A DNA stretch of 64,000 nt from Avena insularis. Lineage: Eukaryota; Streptophyta; Magnoliopsida; Poales; Poaceae. Both the position numbers and the translations under genes were made by a program. The notes below the pieces were generated by a model that saw nothing but the letters and a program-made list of their open reading frames with translations, was not told the origin of the DNA and did not search any database. Shown piece by piece: positions 37,148 through 46,850 of this stretch (its first letter is position 1; every line of letters begins with the position of its first letter). The DNA is taken from assembly GCA_023614405.1 (NCBI GenBank), contig JAJUPC010000041.1:1116001-1180000 (forward strand), given 5' to 3'.

Positions 37148-38934
37148 TGTTGGAAATATGCCCTAGAGACAAATAGTAGTAAGGACTATTATCATATTTC
37201 ATATAGTTTATGATTAAGTTTTATATCATGCTATAACTGTATTGAGTGGAAACATCAATACATGTGTGATATACAAACAACCAGGGGTTCCCAATAAAAC
37301 TCTAGTCACTGGTTCATTGGTCAGCAGATGATCATGTTTCCTGATCATGTGGCATTTATGCCAGTTGGAAATGAGGTCATCTCATTCGGAGAATGAGATG
37401 ATGAACCAATACCCAACCTAAACATCATGACCCGATCATGTCACGAAGTTCAAGTTACGAAAATTAGAAATGGATCCTCGTAGACTATTCCTTAGACCGT
37501 GAGGCTATATCAATCACTGTCTCCCGAGAGTGCTTAGATAGCATCAAACGCCATCTGGTAAAACGGTGGTGATAAAGGTGTGTTCAGGTATTCAGAGGAA
37601 ACCGTAGAGGCAATATATGTCAAGAGCAGGATTTGTCTGTCCATGTGATGGAAAGATACTCAAGGGCCCACTCGGAGAAGTTATATCCAATAGTTGCACA
37701 ACGTGTGATTGGATCACGGGGATATCACTTGTCGGAACGAGTTAAGTAGCATTGTTCAGTAATGAGATTGAACACGACATGGTGATTTCGTTGATCAGAT
37801 CTCGGACAATCCAAGTATCGAATGACAAAGGGAATAAGACACGACTGTCCCGGTTCAAACAACGAAAGATCTTCGTGGAACGCACAGGGGTCACATGGCC
37901 ATCCAAGTCCCTCTGTCGATCCTTGGTGCGGGAGTGTCCTGACCATGTCTGGAGTGTTCCCGAACCATAGGGTATCACACTTAAGGGCTTGTTGATGCTG
38001 AGAGAGTGTTTATAGGATCGGTAGAATCACCGAAGAAAAAAGGGAGAAAACCGGAAGGGTTTCAGTAAGTCCGAAGAATGCCCGGAGTGGAGGTGGAAGG
38101 TGTTCCATAGCCACGGAGATTAGATAATGTGTGAATGAATGTTAAATATTGATTTAATCATTTATTCATAATTATTTAATAAAGAGAAAATCAATTAAAG
38201 GTCAAAAAAAGGCTTAATGGGCCAATTCCGGAGGGAGAGGGCCCATTAGGCAAATGGAGAAAGGGGAGAAGGGGCAAGGGGAGGCCGGCTGGGTCTAGCC
38301 CCCCCCCCCCACGCGGGGCCCACTAGGTGGCCGACGGCCACCTCCTCCCCCCTCCTCTCCTTTAGTCCCACCCCGGGACTTGAGGGGAGGTAGTACCTCC
38401 CCTCCCCCTATATAAAGTAGGGTATTTGGCCTAGAAAAATACACCCAATAATCAATAAAGGTCTCCCCACTTTTGGGGGGACCTCCAATTGATATTTTCT
38501 CTCTCCCCCTCTCTCTCTCGTGACCGTGGTCCCAAGTCTAGACTGCGCGAGCGAGAGACATCTTCACCGCGGAGCGCCGTCGCGCTACGGGATTCGGATC
38601 CAGGAGCTCTACTTCTGCAACTGCTGCTGGATCGGGGAAGTGAGAGTCATCGTCAGGCACCGGACGTTTGTAACTCCCACGAGGTGTCACACTTGAGGCA
38701 CTCAAGTTGTTGGAGCCAGAAGGAGCGCAAGGACTTCATCACGACCTTGAGGTCGGCTTCGGCTCGTCTACATCAACCATGCTTTCCTGAGCGTTGACAA
38801 CGCTTTTCGGTCTTCAAGGGTAAGTTCGCGAAAAGCCTCTCCCGTTACTGTATTACTAATAGATAGGTCCTGGCAGCTTTAGGGGTTCAAGGGTGTAGAG
38901 TAAAATTTATTGTTTTGATGCGCGGAACTCTAGA
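37148..38934 (+). repeat. 3' LTR of the copia-like element
   Basis: It is 1,787 bp. The end reads TCTAGA where the 5' LTR has CCTACA, so the final CA is mutated to GA. A C-run near 38,300 and several one-base indels distinguish it from the 5' LTR. TATA box at 38409-38416. Confidence 0.9.
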
Positions 38935-38939
38935 CATGG

Positions 38940-39438
38940 TGGGGAGGGGCATAGGGAGGCGAGGGGTAGAGTGAAGGACGGCGGTGAGTGGAGAAAGGAC
39001 GGACGACGACGAGTGTGAGGGCGAGGGAGGAGGCAGAGGATAGCGAGGTGAGGAAAAATGGATCTCGTCCACTTTCCACGGGGGAGGGGATAAGGAAGGT
39101 TTCTCTTAGATTACCTAAATGCCCTCTCCGCAAATGATGCGTGGCGTTGTGTTGAAGGGCTGATCGGTCTATCCTAGGGACGAAATTTCGAGGCGCGAAA
39201 TTTAACTCCTACGCGCGAAATTTGAGCGGGGTGTGTTGGTCAAATTTTTTGATGGCGTATCCTGGCCGTCTATTCCTTGATGAGTGGCTCAAGTAAATTA
39301 ATCACATCGGATACTTGTTAAAAAAGGTACCTTTCGAAGATATTGGCAATTACTAACCCAAAAATTCAGGAAAAATCCGTATAATTCTCAAATAAATTAG
39401 CATTACCATATTTATTAAAGTGTGGATGTTGATATAGG
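38940..39438 (-). promoter_or_regulatory. Probable upstream region of the CACTA transposase gene
   Basis: On the minus strand this region is pyrimidine-rich (CTCC, CGCC, TCGTCGTCGTCC) and leads to ATGCCCCTCCCCACCATG at the insertion point of the copia-like element; the second ATG lies in the target duplication. Downstream of the insertion the strand continues as TCGCCGTCCTTCG at 30,774. It looks like the 5' leader and promoter of the transposase pseudogene, now 8.2 kb away. Nothing else is visible. Confidence 0.4.
39193..39220. promoter_or_regulatory. Two E2F-like sites
   Basis: GCGCGAAA occurs at 39193-39200 and again at 39213-39220, 20 bp apart, each followed by TTT. The complement TTTCGCGC fits the plant E2F consensus (TTT-C/G-GCGC). 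They lie in the putative promoter of the minus-strand transposase gene. Function is not shown. Confidence 0.35.
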
Positions 39439-40600
39439 CAAACCATGGTGTAGAAGCAAAACAAACATAGGAAAGCAACTTCCACACATATTTCAATGCA
39501 CCAGTAGTACTATAGAGAAGTTGCATTCCACTTGAGTGTGTGTGTGGTCATGTATATATCAATGTGGTTTTGGAAAAGAACACACACACACACACATATA
39601 TATATATCAATGTGGTTTTGGAAAATAACACATATGCAATATAATGTGCATGCAATGACTCTATGGGGGATCCAAGTGGAAAACCATGGTGTAGAAGAAG
39701 CAAGACACACATAGGAAATCAACTCCCAGTATACATTTAATGCAATAGTGTGACAGAGAAGTTGCATCACAGAATATAATCCACTAGAGTAGTGTGTGTG
39801 TGGTCATGTATAGATATGATCAATGTGGTCATGTGGATCATCAATAATGACTATCTAGTGGAGATATATATATATATCAATGTGTGGTTTAGGAAAAGAA
39901 CACATGCAAATCACTCCAGGGGATGATCCATATATATATATACATGTGTCAAAAAATCATGGTCATATATAAAGAGACCAAAAACACACTAGTGTGACAC
40001 AGAAGTTGAATCACAGAATCCACTTGAGTGTGTGTGGTCATCAGATATCAATGTGGTTTTGGAAAATAACACATATGCAATATAATGTGCATGCAATGAC
40101 TCTATGGGGGATCCAAGTGGAAAACCATGGTGTAGAAGAAGCAAGACACACATAGGAAATCAACTCCTAGTACACATTTAATGCACCAGTGTGACAGAGA
40201 AGTTGCATCGCAGATCATATAATCCACTAGAGTAGTGTGTGTGTGTGTGTGTGTGGTCATGTATAGATATGATCAATGTGGTCATGTGGATCATCAATAA
40301 TGACTATCTAGTGGAGATATATATATATCAATGTGTGGTTTAGGAAAATAACACATGCAAAAACACTCTAGGGGATGATCCATATATATAGAGAGAGACC
40401 GAAAACACACTAGTGTGACACAAGTTGAATCACAGAATCCACGTACTAGAGTGTGTGTGTTCATCAGATATCAATGTGGTTTTGGAAAGTAACTCATATG
40501 CAATGTGCAAACTCTAGGGGGATCCAAGTGGAAAACCATGGAAGTGTGTGTGGTCATCAGATATCAATGTGGTTTTGGAAAAAAACACGTTGGAAATCTT
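39439..40600. repeat. 441-bp tandem repeat containing satellite-like segments
   Basis: A complex unit starting AAAACCATGGTGTAGAAG occurs at 39680, 40121 and 40532, with a partial earlier copy at about 39439. Spacings are 441 and 411 bp. Each unit carries one or two segments that match the flanking satellite monomer: TATCAATGTGG, TTTTGGAAAA or TTTAGGAAAAG, AACACA, TGCAATGACTCTA and GGATCCAAGTGG in the same order. Such segments begin at about 39556, 39603, 39875, 40046, 40325, 40469 and 40562. Runs of TG, CA and TA dinucleotides lie between them. No gene is present. Confidence 0.9.
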
Positions 40601-40817
40601 TTTGGTCATCAGATATCAGTATCTAGAGTAACAATGATTTACTGAATAATTTAGAAGAAATTAAATCGACTGTGGGTTTTTCATTTTCCATTGACATGCC
40701 AAAAAATGATTAACTACAAAAGAAATCGAGCTGTGTATACGTGCGTTTTGCATTCCCACTCGTGTGTTCTGCATTGACATGTGCGATGTACACGTCTCCC
40801 ACCCCGCGTCCGCTGAG

Positions 40818-41008
40818 GTGCAAACAAGTACAGGTGCCCCTTCTGTGCAAGAAGGATTGCGGAAGACCTGAACAACATCGTGCAGCATGCCGGGGGCATT
40901 GCCCGTGGAGGACAATGGTGTGCGAATCATACGAAAGACAAGCACGCTGCCTTCATGGTTTACCTGAGCAAGTATGCCAACCTCGGTCACATTGCTCTAG
41001 GGTCGTAA
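40818..41008 (+). pseudogene. zf-XS zinc-finger fragment (SGS3/FDM-type)
   Basis: An open frame of about 63 codons without its own ATG begins after a possible splice acceptor (CTGAG) and ends with TAA at 41006. It reads KYRCPFCARR, then LNNIVQHAGGIARGG, then HTKDKHAAFMVYLSKY. The CPFC pair, the QHA about 16 residues later, and the H-AA-YL-KY end fit the zf-XS domain (C-x2-C ... H ... H) found before the XS domain in SGS3, IDN2 and FDM proteins of the plant small-RNA and RNA-directed DNA methylation pathways. No XS or XH domain follows, and the 3' side is a CTGCCTC simple repeat. I regard it as a truncated captured exon. A longer frame in another register (40741-41160) is a shadow. Confidence 0.62.
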
Positions 41009-41557
41009 CTGCTTGCTCCTACTGCCTCAGCTATCTCCTGCTGCCGCCTCATGTTTCCTCTGATGCCGCCTCTTGTTGCCTCTGCTGCCTCCTGTTGCCT
41101 GTTGCTGCCTCCTGTTTATGTAATGGGTGTACTGTTATATTATATCATTTGGTTGTGTAATTATTAAGTACTACTAGTAGTATGCGATGGTTGTGATTGA
41201 ACCTATTTAACTAGTACCTCTATATATTGTCAGTACCTTTTAAGTTGTTTGTTATGATTGTTCCTGGTTGCACATATTTCTGACATTTCAAAATATTTTT
41301 TAGTGTGAATCTTTCAGAAACACACACGGGATTGTTCCTGGTTTTGCAACAATATAGAAAATCCATGGTTATTGTTCCTGGTTGCACCATGTTTGAAATC
41401 AACAAAAGATAAATACACATTACTTTTGCAACCATGATTTTTCCTAGTTTCAACAAGTTTGGTACAACAAGTTAAATACATCTCATGAATACTGAAAAGA
41501 ACTGACTAGCTAGCTAGCTAACTAAACATCCAACAAACTCATTCCTCTTACTGTTTT
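41009..41557. other. Non-coding spacer with short repeats
   Basis: A TGCTGCCTC-type simple repeat covers about 41,020-41,120. At about 41,250-41,450 a motif GATTGTTCCTGGTTGCAC recurs four times in degenerate form. No open frame of interest. Confidence 0.6.
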
Positions 41558-42179
41558 CTAAAATGTCAAAATAAGCAAGAGGAAGCAGAATACATCCATA
41601 ATTAAATACTTATTTCCACAATTGCCAACAACAAAAAGAAGAACACACCCTAAAGTCACTACCACACTAAGCATCATCATGAACCAAACATGCTTGCATT
41701 CCATTTCTTTTCTCATTTTCTTCAACCTCAGTTTAGATATCTGCAGATCCGTGTCTCTATCTGCCAGCCTCAGCTCAATCATCATCTTATCATCTGCCTT
41801 CTTACATAGCTAGGCAAGAATCCTCTGCATCTGTGCTGGCCATGGATTGTCCATCCAATACAAGTAACAACAAACCTCATCTGGATAACCTAAAAAAATT
41901 CTACCAATGCCTGCACCATAGGAGGTAACCTTCCTAGCAGGAACATGGTTGCACTAGCATCTCCAACTAGGATCTAGCTCCTTCCCACAAATCTCTTGAT
42001 CTAGGATGGAAATTGGCAGCTCCCCGTCGATTCCAACCCAACTATGCAGAACAAGTCATTGAAACAGTTAAATTCCCCTAACTGCTAGAACCCTAGGTAG
42101 AACAGATTCAGGGATGGAGCAAGACCTAATTTACCTGGTCCACAATGTCGCCCTCTCCTCCCGGCTTGCGCATCCCCAT
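41558..42179 (-). pseudogene. GRF-type zinc-finger membrane-anchored protein, two in-frame TAG codons
   Basis: On the minus strand a short first exon (42179-42135, MGMRKPGGEGDIVDQ) ends at a GTAAAT donor. After an intron an open register runs to 41558. It encodes CNHVPARKVTSYGAGIGR, then LGYPDEVCCYLYWMDNPWP, which matches the GRF zinc finger (C-x-C ... GR-F/I-F ... C ... W-D/E-P-W). Then follow a basic coiled-coil segment (KLRLKKMRKEM) and a hydrophobic membrane segment (WFMMMLSVVVTLGCVLLFVV). This GRF, coiled coil, C-terminal membrane anchor layout is common in grass hypothetical proteins. Two TAG codons interrupt the otherwise single frame, at 41954-41956 (inside the C-x-C) and 41810-41812, so the gene is dead or needs readthrough. 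It is divergent from the B3 gene at 43509. Confidence 0.6.
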
Positions 42180-42810
42180 GGAAGCCGAGATGTGGCAGCA
42201 ACGTTAGCGATGGCGGTGGAGATGTGACGGCAGCAATGGCAAAATGCGGCTTGGTGCGGTGTGGCGCGCAGTCTTGATGCAGTGCGGTGGGCAGCGGCTC
42301 GTTATGGGGCCACTCGTCAGATCCAGCGTGGGCCCCACCTGTCGTTGGGTATTACGGGTCCCTTCCACACTCGCCCAAATCCACTCACCTCCAAACGATA
42401 GGAAAACCCTCTCCGGCGACAGCCGAATCCCCTTCCCGACCCTCCTCGGTGACGGACAAATCCCGTCCCCTTCCCTCCCCGATGACGGACAAATCCCCTC
42501 CCTTCTCGTACCCTCCCTAGAGATGACCAAATCCCCTTCCCTCCCCTACGATGGCCAAATCACCTCCCCTCCCCTTCACGGCGACGACCAACCACCCTTC
42601 CCTCCCAGGCAACGATGGCTACAATGTAAGTGCTCCTCGACCTACTTCCCTTCACCGTGTCACATCCTCGTTCTAGGTTCACCACGTCAGTGCTCCATCT
42701 AGGTCACTAGCGATGGATCTTGGCCTCAGTGTCACTTCCTCGTTCTAGGGCAGAGAGGCGGCGTTGTTGTCTATGTCACCGGATGATCTTGAAGTAGTCG
42801 CCAAATTAAT
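42180..42810. promoter_or_regulatory. Divergent upstream region with CCCTCCC minisatellite
   Basis: This stretch separates the minus-strand GRF pseudogene from the plus-strand B3 gene and is their shared upstream region. Between 42,400 and 42,610 a motif around GATGACGGACAAATCCCCTC repeats about five times in degenerate form, roughly every 30-40 bp. Open frames on both strands here (42204-42530 minus, 42244-42702 plus) follow the repeat and have no known domain. Confidence 0.5.
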
Positions 42811-43430
42811 GCCCCAAATTGTTGTTTTTCATAGTTGTATGTTAGTGCTGAAGGATAATGTTAGGATATTAACTGTTTACAACTGGCCAATGACTAATAT
42901 GTGGCACTTAGCTTATTGATGGGATGATCTCCATCTACTTAGTGTCTTTGTACAACTACTATGACTCTACATCTCCTTGGTAGATACAGATTCATCTCAT
43001 TGACTTGTGTGTGTATCTTACTATGGAGCCCACATTATATATTAATGTAGGTCATTGTATTCTCTTCACATGCATTTGGCCAATGATTAAAGGGTGGCAC
43101 TATCTCTGTCCATGGGATAATGTGCATATAGCATGTGTTCTGTACAAACACATTTTTTGTGCATGCTTCTTGCTATATGTTCGATTATCTCATTGATTTA
43201 TGTGTGCTTTGTTAGTATGAGGCCCAAAATGATGATTTTCATAGCTATGTTAGTGCTAAGGGATAATCTTGTGATTTTCATTGTTTACAACTGGTCAATG
43301 ATGAAAATGTGGCACTTTGACTATTGAGGGGATGATAGGCATCTACTTACTGTCTTTGCATGGCCACTATGGTTGTACATACTCCTTGGTATATACAGAT
43401 TCATCTCATTGGATGATGCTTGTAGTTGTG
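42811..43430. repeat. Tandem duplication of about 405 bp upstream of the B3 gene
   Basis: A block beginning CCCCAAATTGTTG at about 42,811 and containing TATGTTAGTGCT, TTTACAACTGG, GTGGCACTT, CATCTACTTA and ATACAGATTCATCTCATTG is repeated from about 43,217 with moderate divergence. The second copy ends near 43,430. It lies in the leader or first intron of the B3 gene. Confidence 0.65.
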
Positions 43431-43508
43431 GCCAAACCATACGCTTTTAAATTTGACTTTTGTAGTTCACTAATTATTATTTGATTCTTCTAGTTAGCAA
43501 GTCTCCAA

Positions 43509-45013
43509 ATGGCTGCATTGTCATGGGAAGAATTAGAAAGAGGCACCTGTAGAAACTGTGAATACTGCAAAATGGAAGGGCTGATGCAGAAGGAGCCTAC
43601 TGTACAACATAGCATTGAAATGCAGGTTTTAAAATTGTTGCTACTCACTCTAAGATGGTAGTTAAACCTACTGTACAACAGCAAAACAAAACATTAATTC
43701 TAATTACTACAATGTCCATTTAGGTTTCTAAAACCAACGCTGGCTTAATCGATGTCACATCCGATGATGATGATGATTATGATGTGAAGCAACCTATAGT
43801 CAAGAGACCTAAGAAAGCGAGGTTCACAACATCTGATGACGATGTGAAGCAACTAGTCAAGAGACCTAAGAAAGTGAGGTTCAGAGCACCTGATGATGTG
43901 GTTGTTAGAATCGCCAAAGCTAAGAAAACTAGGATCCCAACTCAGGTGTTTAAATTATAATACTTTGAATGTATATATACAGTCTATTTCTTTTGGGAGT
44001 TTAGTTCCATATATCATTTAGACAATCATCATTCATTGCCTAACAGGATCTGGCGTCGTGTCTAGTATGCAAGAGCAATTGCGAATCCAGGTTGTCATCG
44101 GGCATGTCCTTTTGTATCTACTTGTCGGAGTCAGAGGGGTTCCAGAACTCAGTGTTAAGTGGTAACAAGCAATTTTCTTTCAAACTACACTGTAAGTCTG
44201 TAACCGTTTGTTTAATGTCTGATTCTTTTGTTTTTGGTGCACAGACTGTGCCATGCAATTCAAGGTTCGTGTTCAATCTAGCCACAACTGAACGTGAGAG
44301 TGTGCCCTTCAAGGTGCTTGGGAGCACCTATAATATTGACCTCAAGAACAGAAAGAACATGACTATTATGGGAGGTGAAGGATGGAAGCAATTCATTACA
44401 CAGAACGAACTTACCGGGGAAGAAATGTTTTTTTTTTGACAGGACCCATGCCGAGGATAACTATTCTCTATATCTGTGGTCTTGGTGGCGAGGAAGACGT
44501 ATATGAATCTACGGTTGTGGCCCAAAGATGCCACCTTACCAATGATGATAAGGAACACCTCCTAGCTACCCTACCGCGAATCAACACCTTCATCGGGGTT
44601 GCATTAGCGACCCGTTTGATAAGGACAAATCTTGTCCAACATAAGATGGTATGGAAACTACCTTTTGTTTGTTCCTTGTATGGCTCCATATATAACTTGT
44701 GGTGGTCGTCGTCTGACATGATTACTTCTTCTTTTTAATCCAAGGCGCGACATCGCAGAGATTACCTACGAAAGTTGTTTCCTCCATGGGCATCCCTGAT
44801 GATGGCATGGCTGGAGTACAACTAGGAGATTTTGACATCACCCCAATTGCATACAAGACTGACCCAGATGGTCATGCCATCTTCAGCAATCAGGGGTGGA
44901 AGAAATTCCACGAGAGTGAAGATGAGCTAAAGGTTAGACAAGCCGTGCTAATCACTGGAAGGAAGACCACAGAAGAGATGTTGGACGTGAAGTTTGTGTT
45001 CGAGACCATCTAG
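43509..45013 (+). pseudogene. B3 DNA-binding domain gene with poly-T frameshift
   Basis: Exons can be traced: 43509-43625 (starts MAALSWEELERGTCRNCEYC, a C-x2-C-x2-C cluster); 43724-43945 (acidic and basic linker with KRPKKARF and KRPKKVRF, likely nuclear signals); about 44047-44437 with a first B3-like domain containing GGEGWKQFITQNELTGEE; 44451-44648; and 44759-45013 with a second B3 domain containing IFSNQGWKKFHESEDEL and QAVLITGRKTTEE. The 43625/43724 and 44648/44759 joins are in phase at GT-AG sites. B3 domains bind DNA; two-B3 proteins of this kind resemble the plant REM group. A ten-T run (44428-44437) shifts the frame inside the end of the first B3 domain, and the 44,190-44,245 splice is unclear. 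Either the run is a sequencing error, an intron removes it, or the gene is broken. It lies within the cargo of the CACTA. Confidence 0.6.
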
Positions 45014-45611
45014 AGTGTAGATGTGGTTGGGAACTGTTAAGCCTAACTAGTGCGGCATAGTCTGCAACAGTTAATTAGTTGTTGAAACCTAGTGTATATA
45101 TATATATAATATATTTGCCTGTTTAGTCTACTCTTGGAACATTTTGCCGGGTATGGTTATGATTGTGTGAACTAGAAGCTACTACAAAGAATTATATGGA
45201 AGCTACTACTACAAAAGAATTCTGAAAGATTTCCTGTCCACATGCATTCCGGTCGTTTGGGCTGCTCGCGAGAGGGTCCCTTGTTGCGAGTTCGAGCGAT
45301 TTCTCCATGATGAGTCTATGATCTCCGTTAGATTTTTTGAATCAGTAATTACAACAACTTGAGTACTATGATTGTAAAAGTTGAAAGATAGTACTTACAC
45401 ATAATTCTGAAAGCTAACACAGAGAATTCTAAAAGAAGCTACTAAAAATAAATACTTTGAATTCTTAAAGTACTAAAATTAAATACATTACAATTTTGTC
45501 TGAAAGGTAATACGCATACTGCTGATCGAAATAATATAAATACAGTACAAATTTCTACTTCGAAAAATAGACCTGAAAATTCTAGCAAATAACCTAGGAT
45601 GAATATAGGAT
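45014..45611. other. Spacer between convergent B3 and F-box genes
   Basis: About 600 bp of AT-rich sequence with a TA dinucleotide run near 45,100. It should hold the 3' ends of both genes. No open frame or repeat of note. Confidence 0.6.
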
Positions 45612-46850
45612 TCATTCTCCCCTATATTTTTCGTCGTCATCGGCTCCCACATGCTGCAAGAGATGTTCAGAGAACTCTCTCCGTCTGTAATGTGCTGCTA
45701 GTATCTCGTCCAGAGGGTAAGGCCTTGGTGTATGTTCCAAACTTAAGCTATACGTTACCATTGTTGGTTCCTCTTCCCAGGCTTGAACCTCATGATCATA
45801 TAGTCTGATATAATTCCTGTAGTATATGCAACCGGGTTTGACTGTGGGGTGTAACCTGGTGTCAATGGAGATAGACCGATGGTAATCAACGAAGAGGGCA
45901 CGACTTCTAATGTCACTGACGGCCTCGAGAGAGCGGTTCTCTATGTCCACCCGGTACAACATCGGTTGCCCTTTGGCGAAATCCCCGTTCAACACAAGAA
46001 GCAGATCACCATCTGACTCAACTAGGTAAAATTTGTAGCCTCCACGTACCTGTTCAAAGACTGGGGCTGAAATTATTTTGGCCATCGTGACAGTGCTCGC
46101 GCGCTGCTCTAACTGGATGTTGGTCGACATGATGTCTCTATTCTCAAGTAATGCATATACTTCCCCTCGGAATGCCATCATGCAGACTAGAAACATATCA
46201 GGAGGTGGCGAATACAATCTTTCTCCAAATGATTCATTGATTTGCCCCATTGGCGTGCTCTCATCGGCCCATGCAATATGATCTGGATAATCTGTGCAAA
46301 CGAACACCATCGTCGGGGACTTCGTCACGATGACAGATTGCAGAAGAGTAGATGGAATGTGTGCTTGAAACTCAGTGTTAGACTTATGAGTGACTGGGTT
46401 CAGAAGCCGAATCTTGTACGGCTCCATCATTTGAGCAAAAATGATGATGCCACGAGAAACACCGACGAAGTAGAATCTTTTGGAACAAGAGGACATCAGT
46501 TAGCACTAAGATGTTTACAATGGAAAATACAAATAAATTAATGTTATATATATATCGGATGTGAATGTGAACCTGCGATGGACGTCCATTAGATTCGTCC
46601 TGAAGCAATGACTAGTGGTGAGGTTGAGGAAGGTGAAGTCGCCAACGTCTGGAAGTGTGTGATCTATCATGATCCAGTTGTTGAGATGGAATTCAGGCAC
46701 CTTTAAAGTGCGGCGCCAATCGGTGTAGACTTCCCAACAAACAGCATAGGTGTCGATGTACACCTCTATCTCCTGCAAGTAGTCGGCGATCTTGCAAAGT
46801 GGGTCGGCCGGGAGATCGGACCAGTTCCTCTTCATCCGGCTACTGGACAT
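45612..46850 (-). CDS. F-box protein with DUF295-type C-terminal domain, intact
   Basis: Two exons: 46850-46573 and 46476-45612, joined over a 96-nt GT-AG intron (exon edge CATCGCAG, acceptor TTCCAAAAG). The join makes an unbroken 380-residue protein, a usual length for this family. Residues about 7-50 form the F-box (MKRNWSDLPADPLCKIADYL ... W-R). The rest resembles the DUF295/KIB beta-propeller type domain of grass F-box proteins, ending with HPTVKPGCIYYRN, a form of the usual 'x-CIYY' motif. F-box proteins bring substrates to SCF ubiquitin ligases; the substrate is unknown. I chose the ATG at 46848-46850 because the F-box begins six residues later. It is the only gene in the window with no visible lesion. 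It lies inside the CACTA, convergent with the B3 gene, so it is probably captured, though an active copy elsewhere is likely. Confidence 0.75.

Larger units (their letters stand above)
30780..38934 (+). mobile_element. Gag-only copia-like LTR retrotransposon (BARE/Angela-type ends)
   Basis: LTRs at 30780-32547 and 37148-38934 begin TGTTGGAAATATGCCC, the BARE-1/WIS/Angela signature. A perfect 5-bp duplication CATGG flanks the element (30775-30779 and 38935-38939). The primer-binding site TGGTATCAGAAC follows the 5' LTR by one base, and the polypurine tract AAGTGGGAGA precedes the 3' LTR. The 4.6-kb interior holds a gag frame only (33659-34392). No protease, integrase, reverse transcriptase or RNase H motif was found, so proteins must come from an autonomous relative. 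The element lies immediately upstream of the first exon of the CACTA transposase pseudogene and separates it from its likely promoter. Confidence 0.92.

Noticed and set aside
39580..40260. CA, TG and TA dinucleotide runs as separate features
   Set aside because: They are parts of the 441-bp tandem unit and are described there.
40741..41160. 139-codon plus-strand Cys-rich frame
   Set aside because: It is in a different register from the zf-XS frame, and its Cys-rich end is translation of a CTGCCTC simple repeat.
42244..42702. 152-codon plus-strand frame upstream of the B3 gene
   Set aside because: It translates a CCCTCCC minisatellite and has no domain; treated as leader or promoter sequence.
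46384..46541. Alternative start of the F-box second exon at 46496 (MSSCSKRF)
   Set aside because: That ATG lies inside the intron; the spliced frame from 46850 gives a full F-box domain and a proper exon join.
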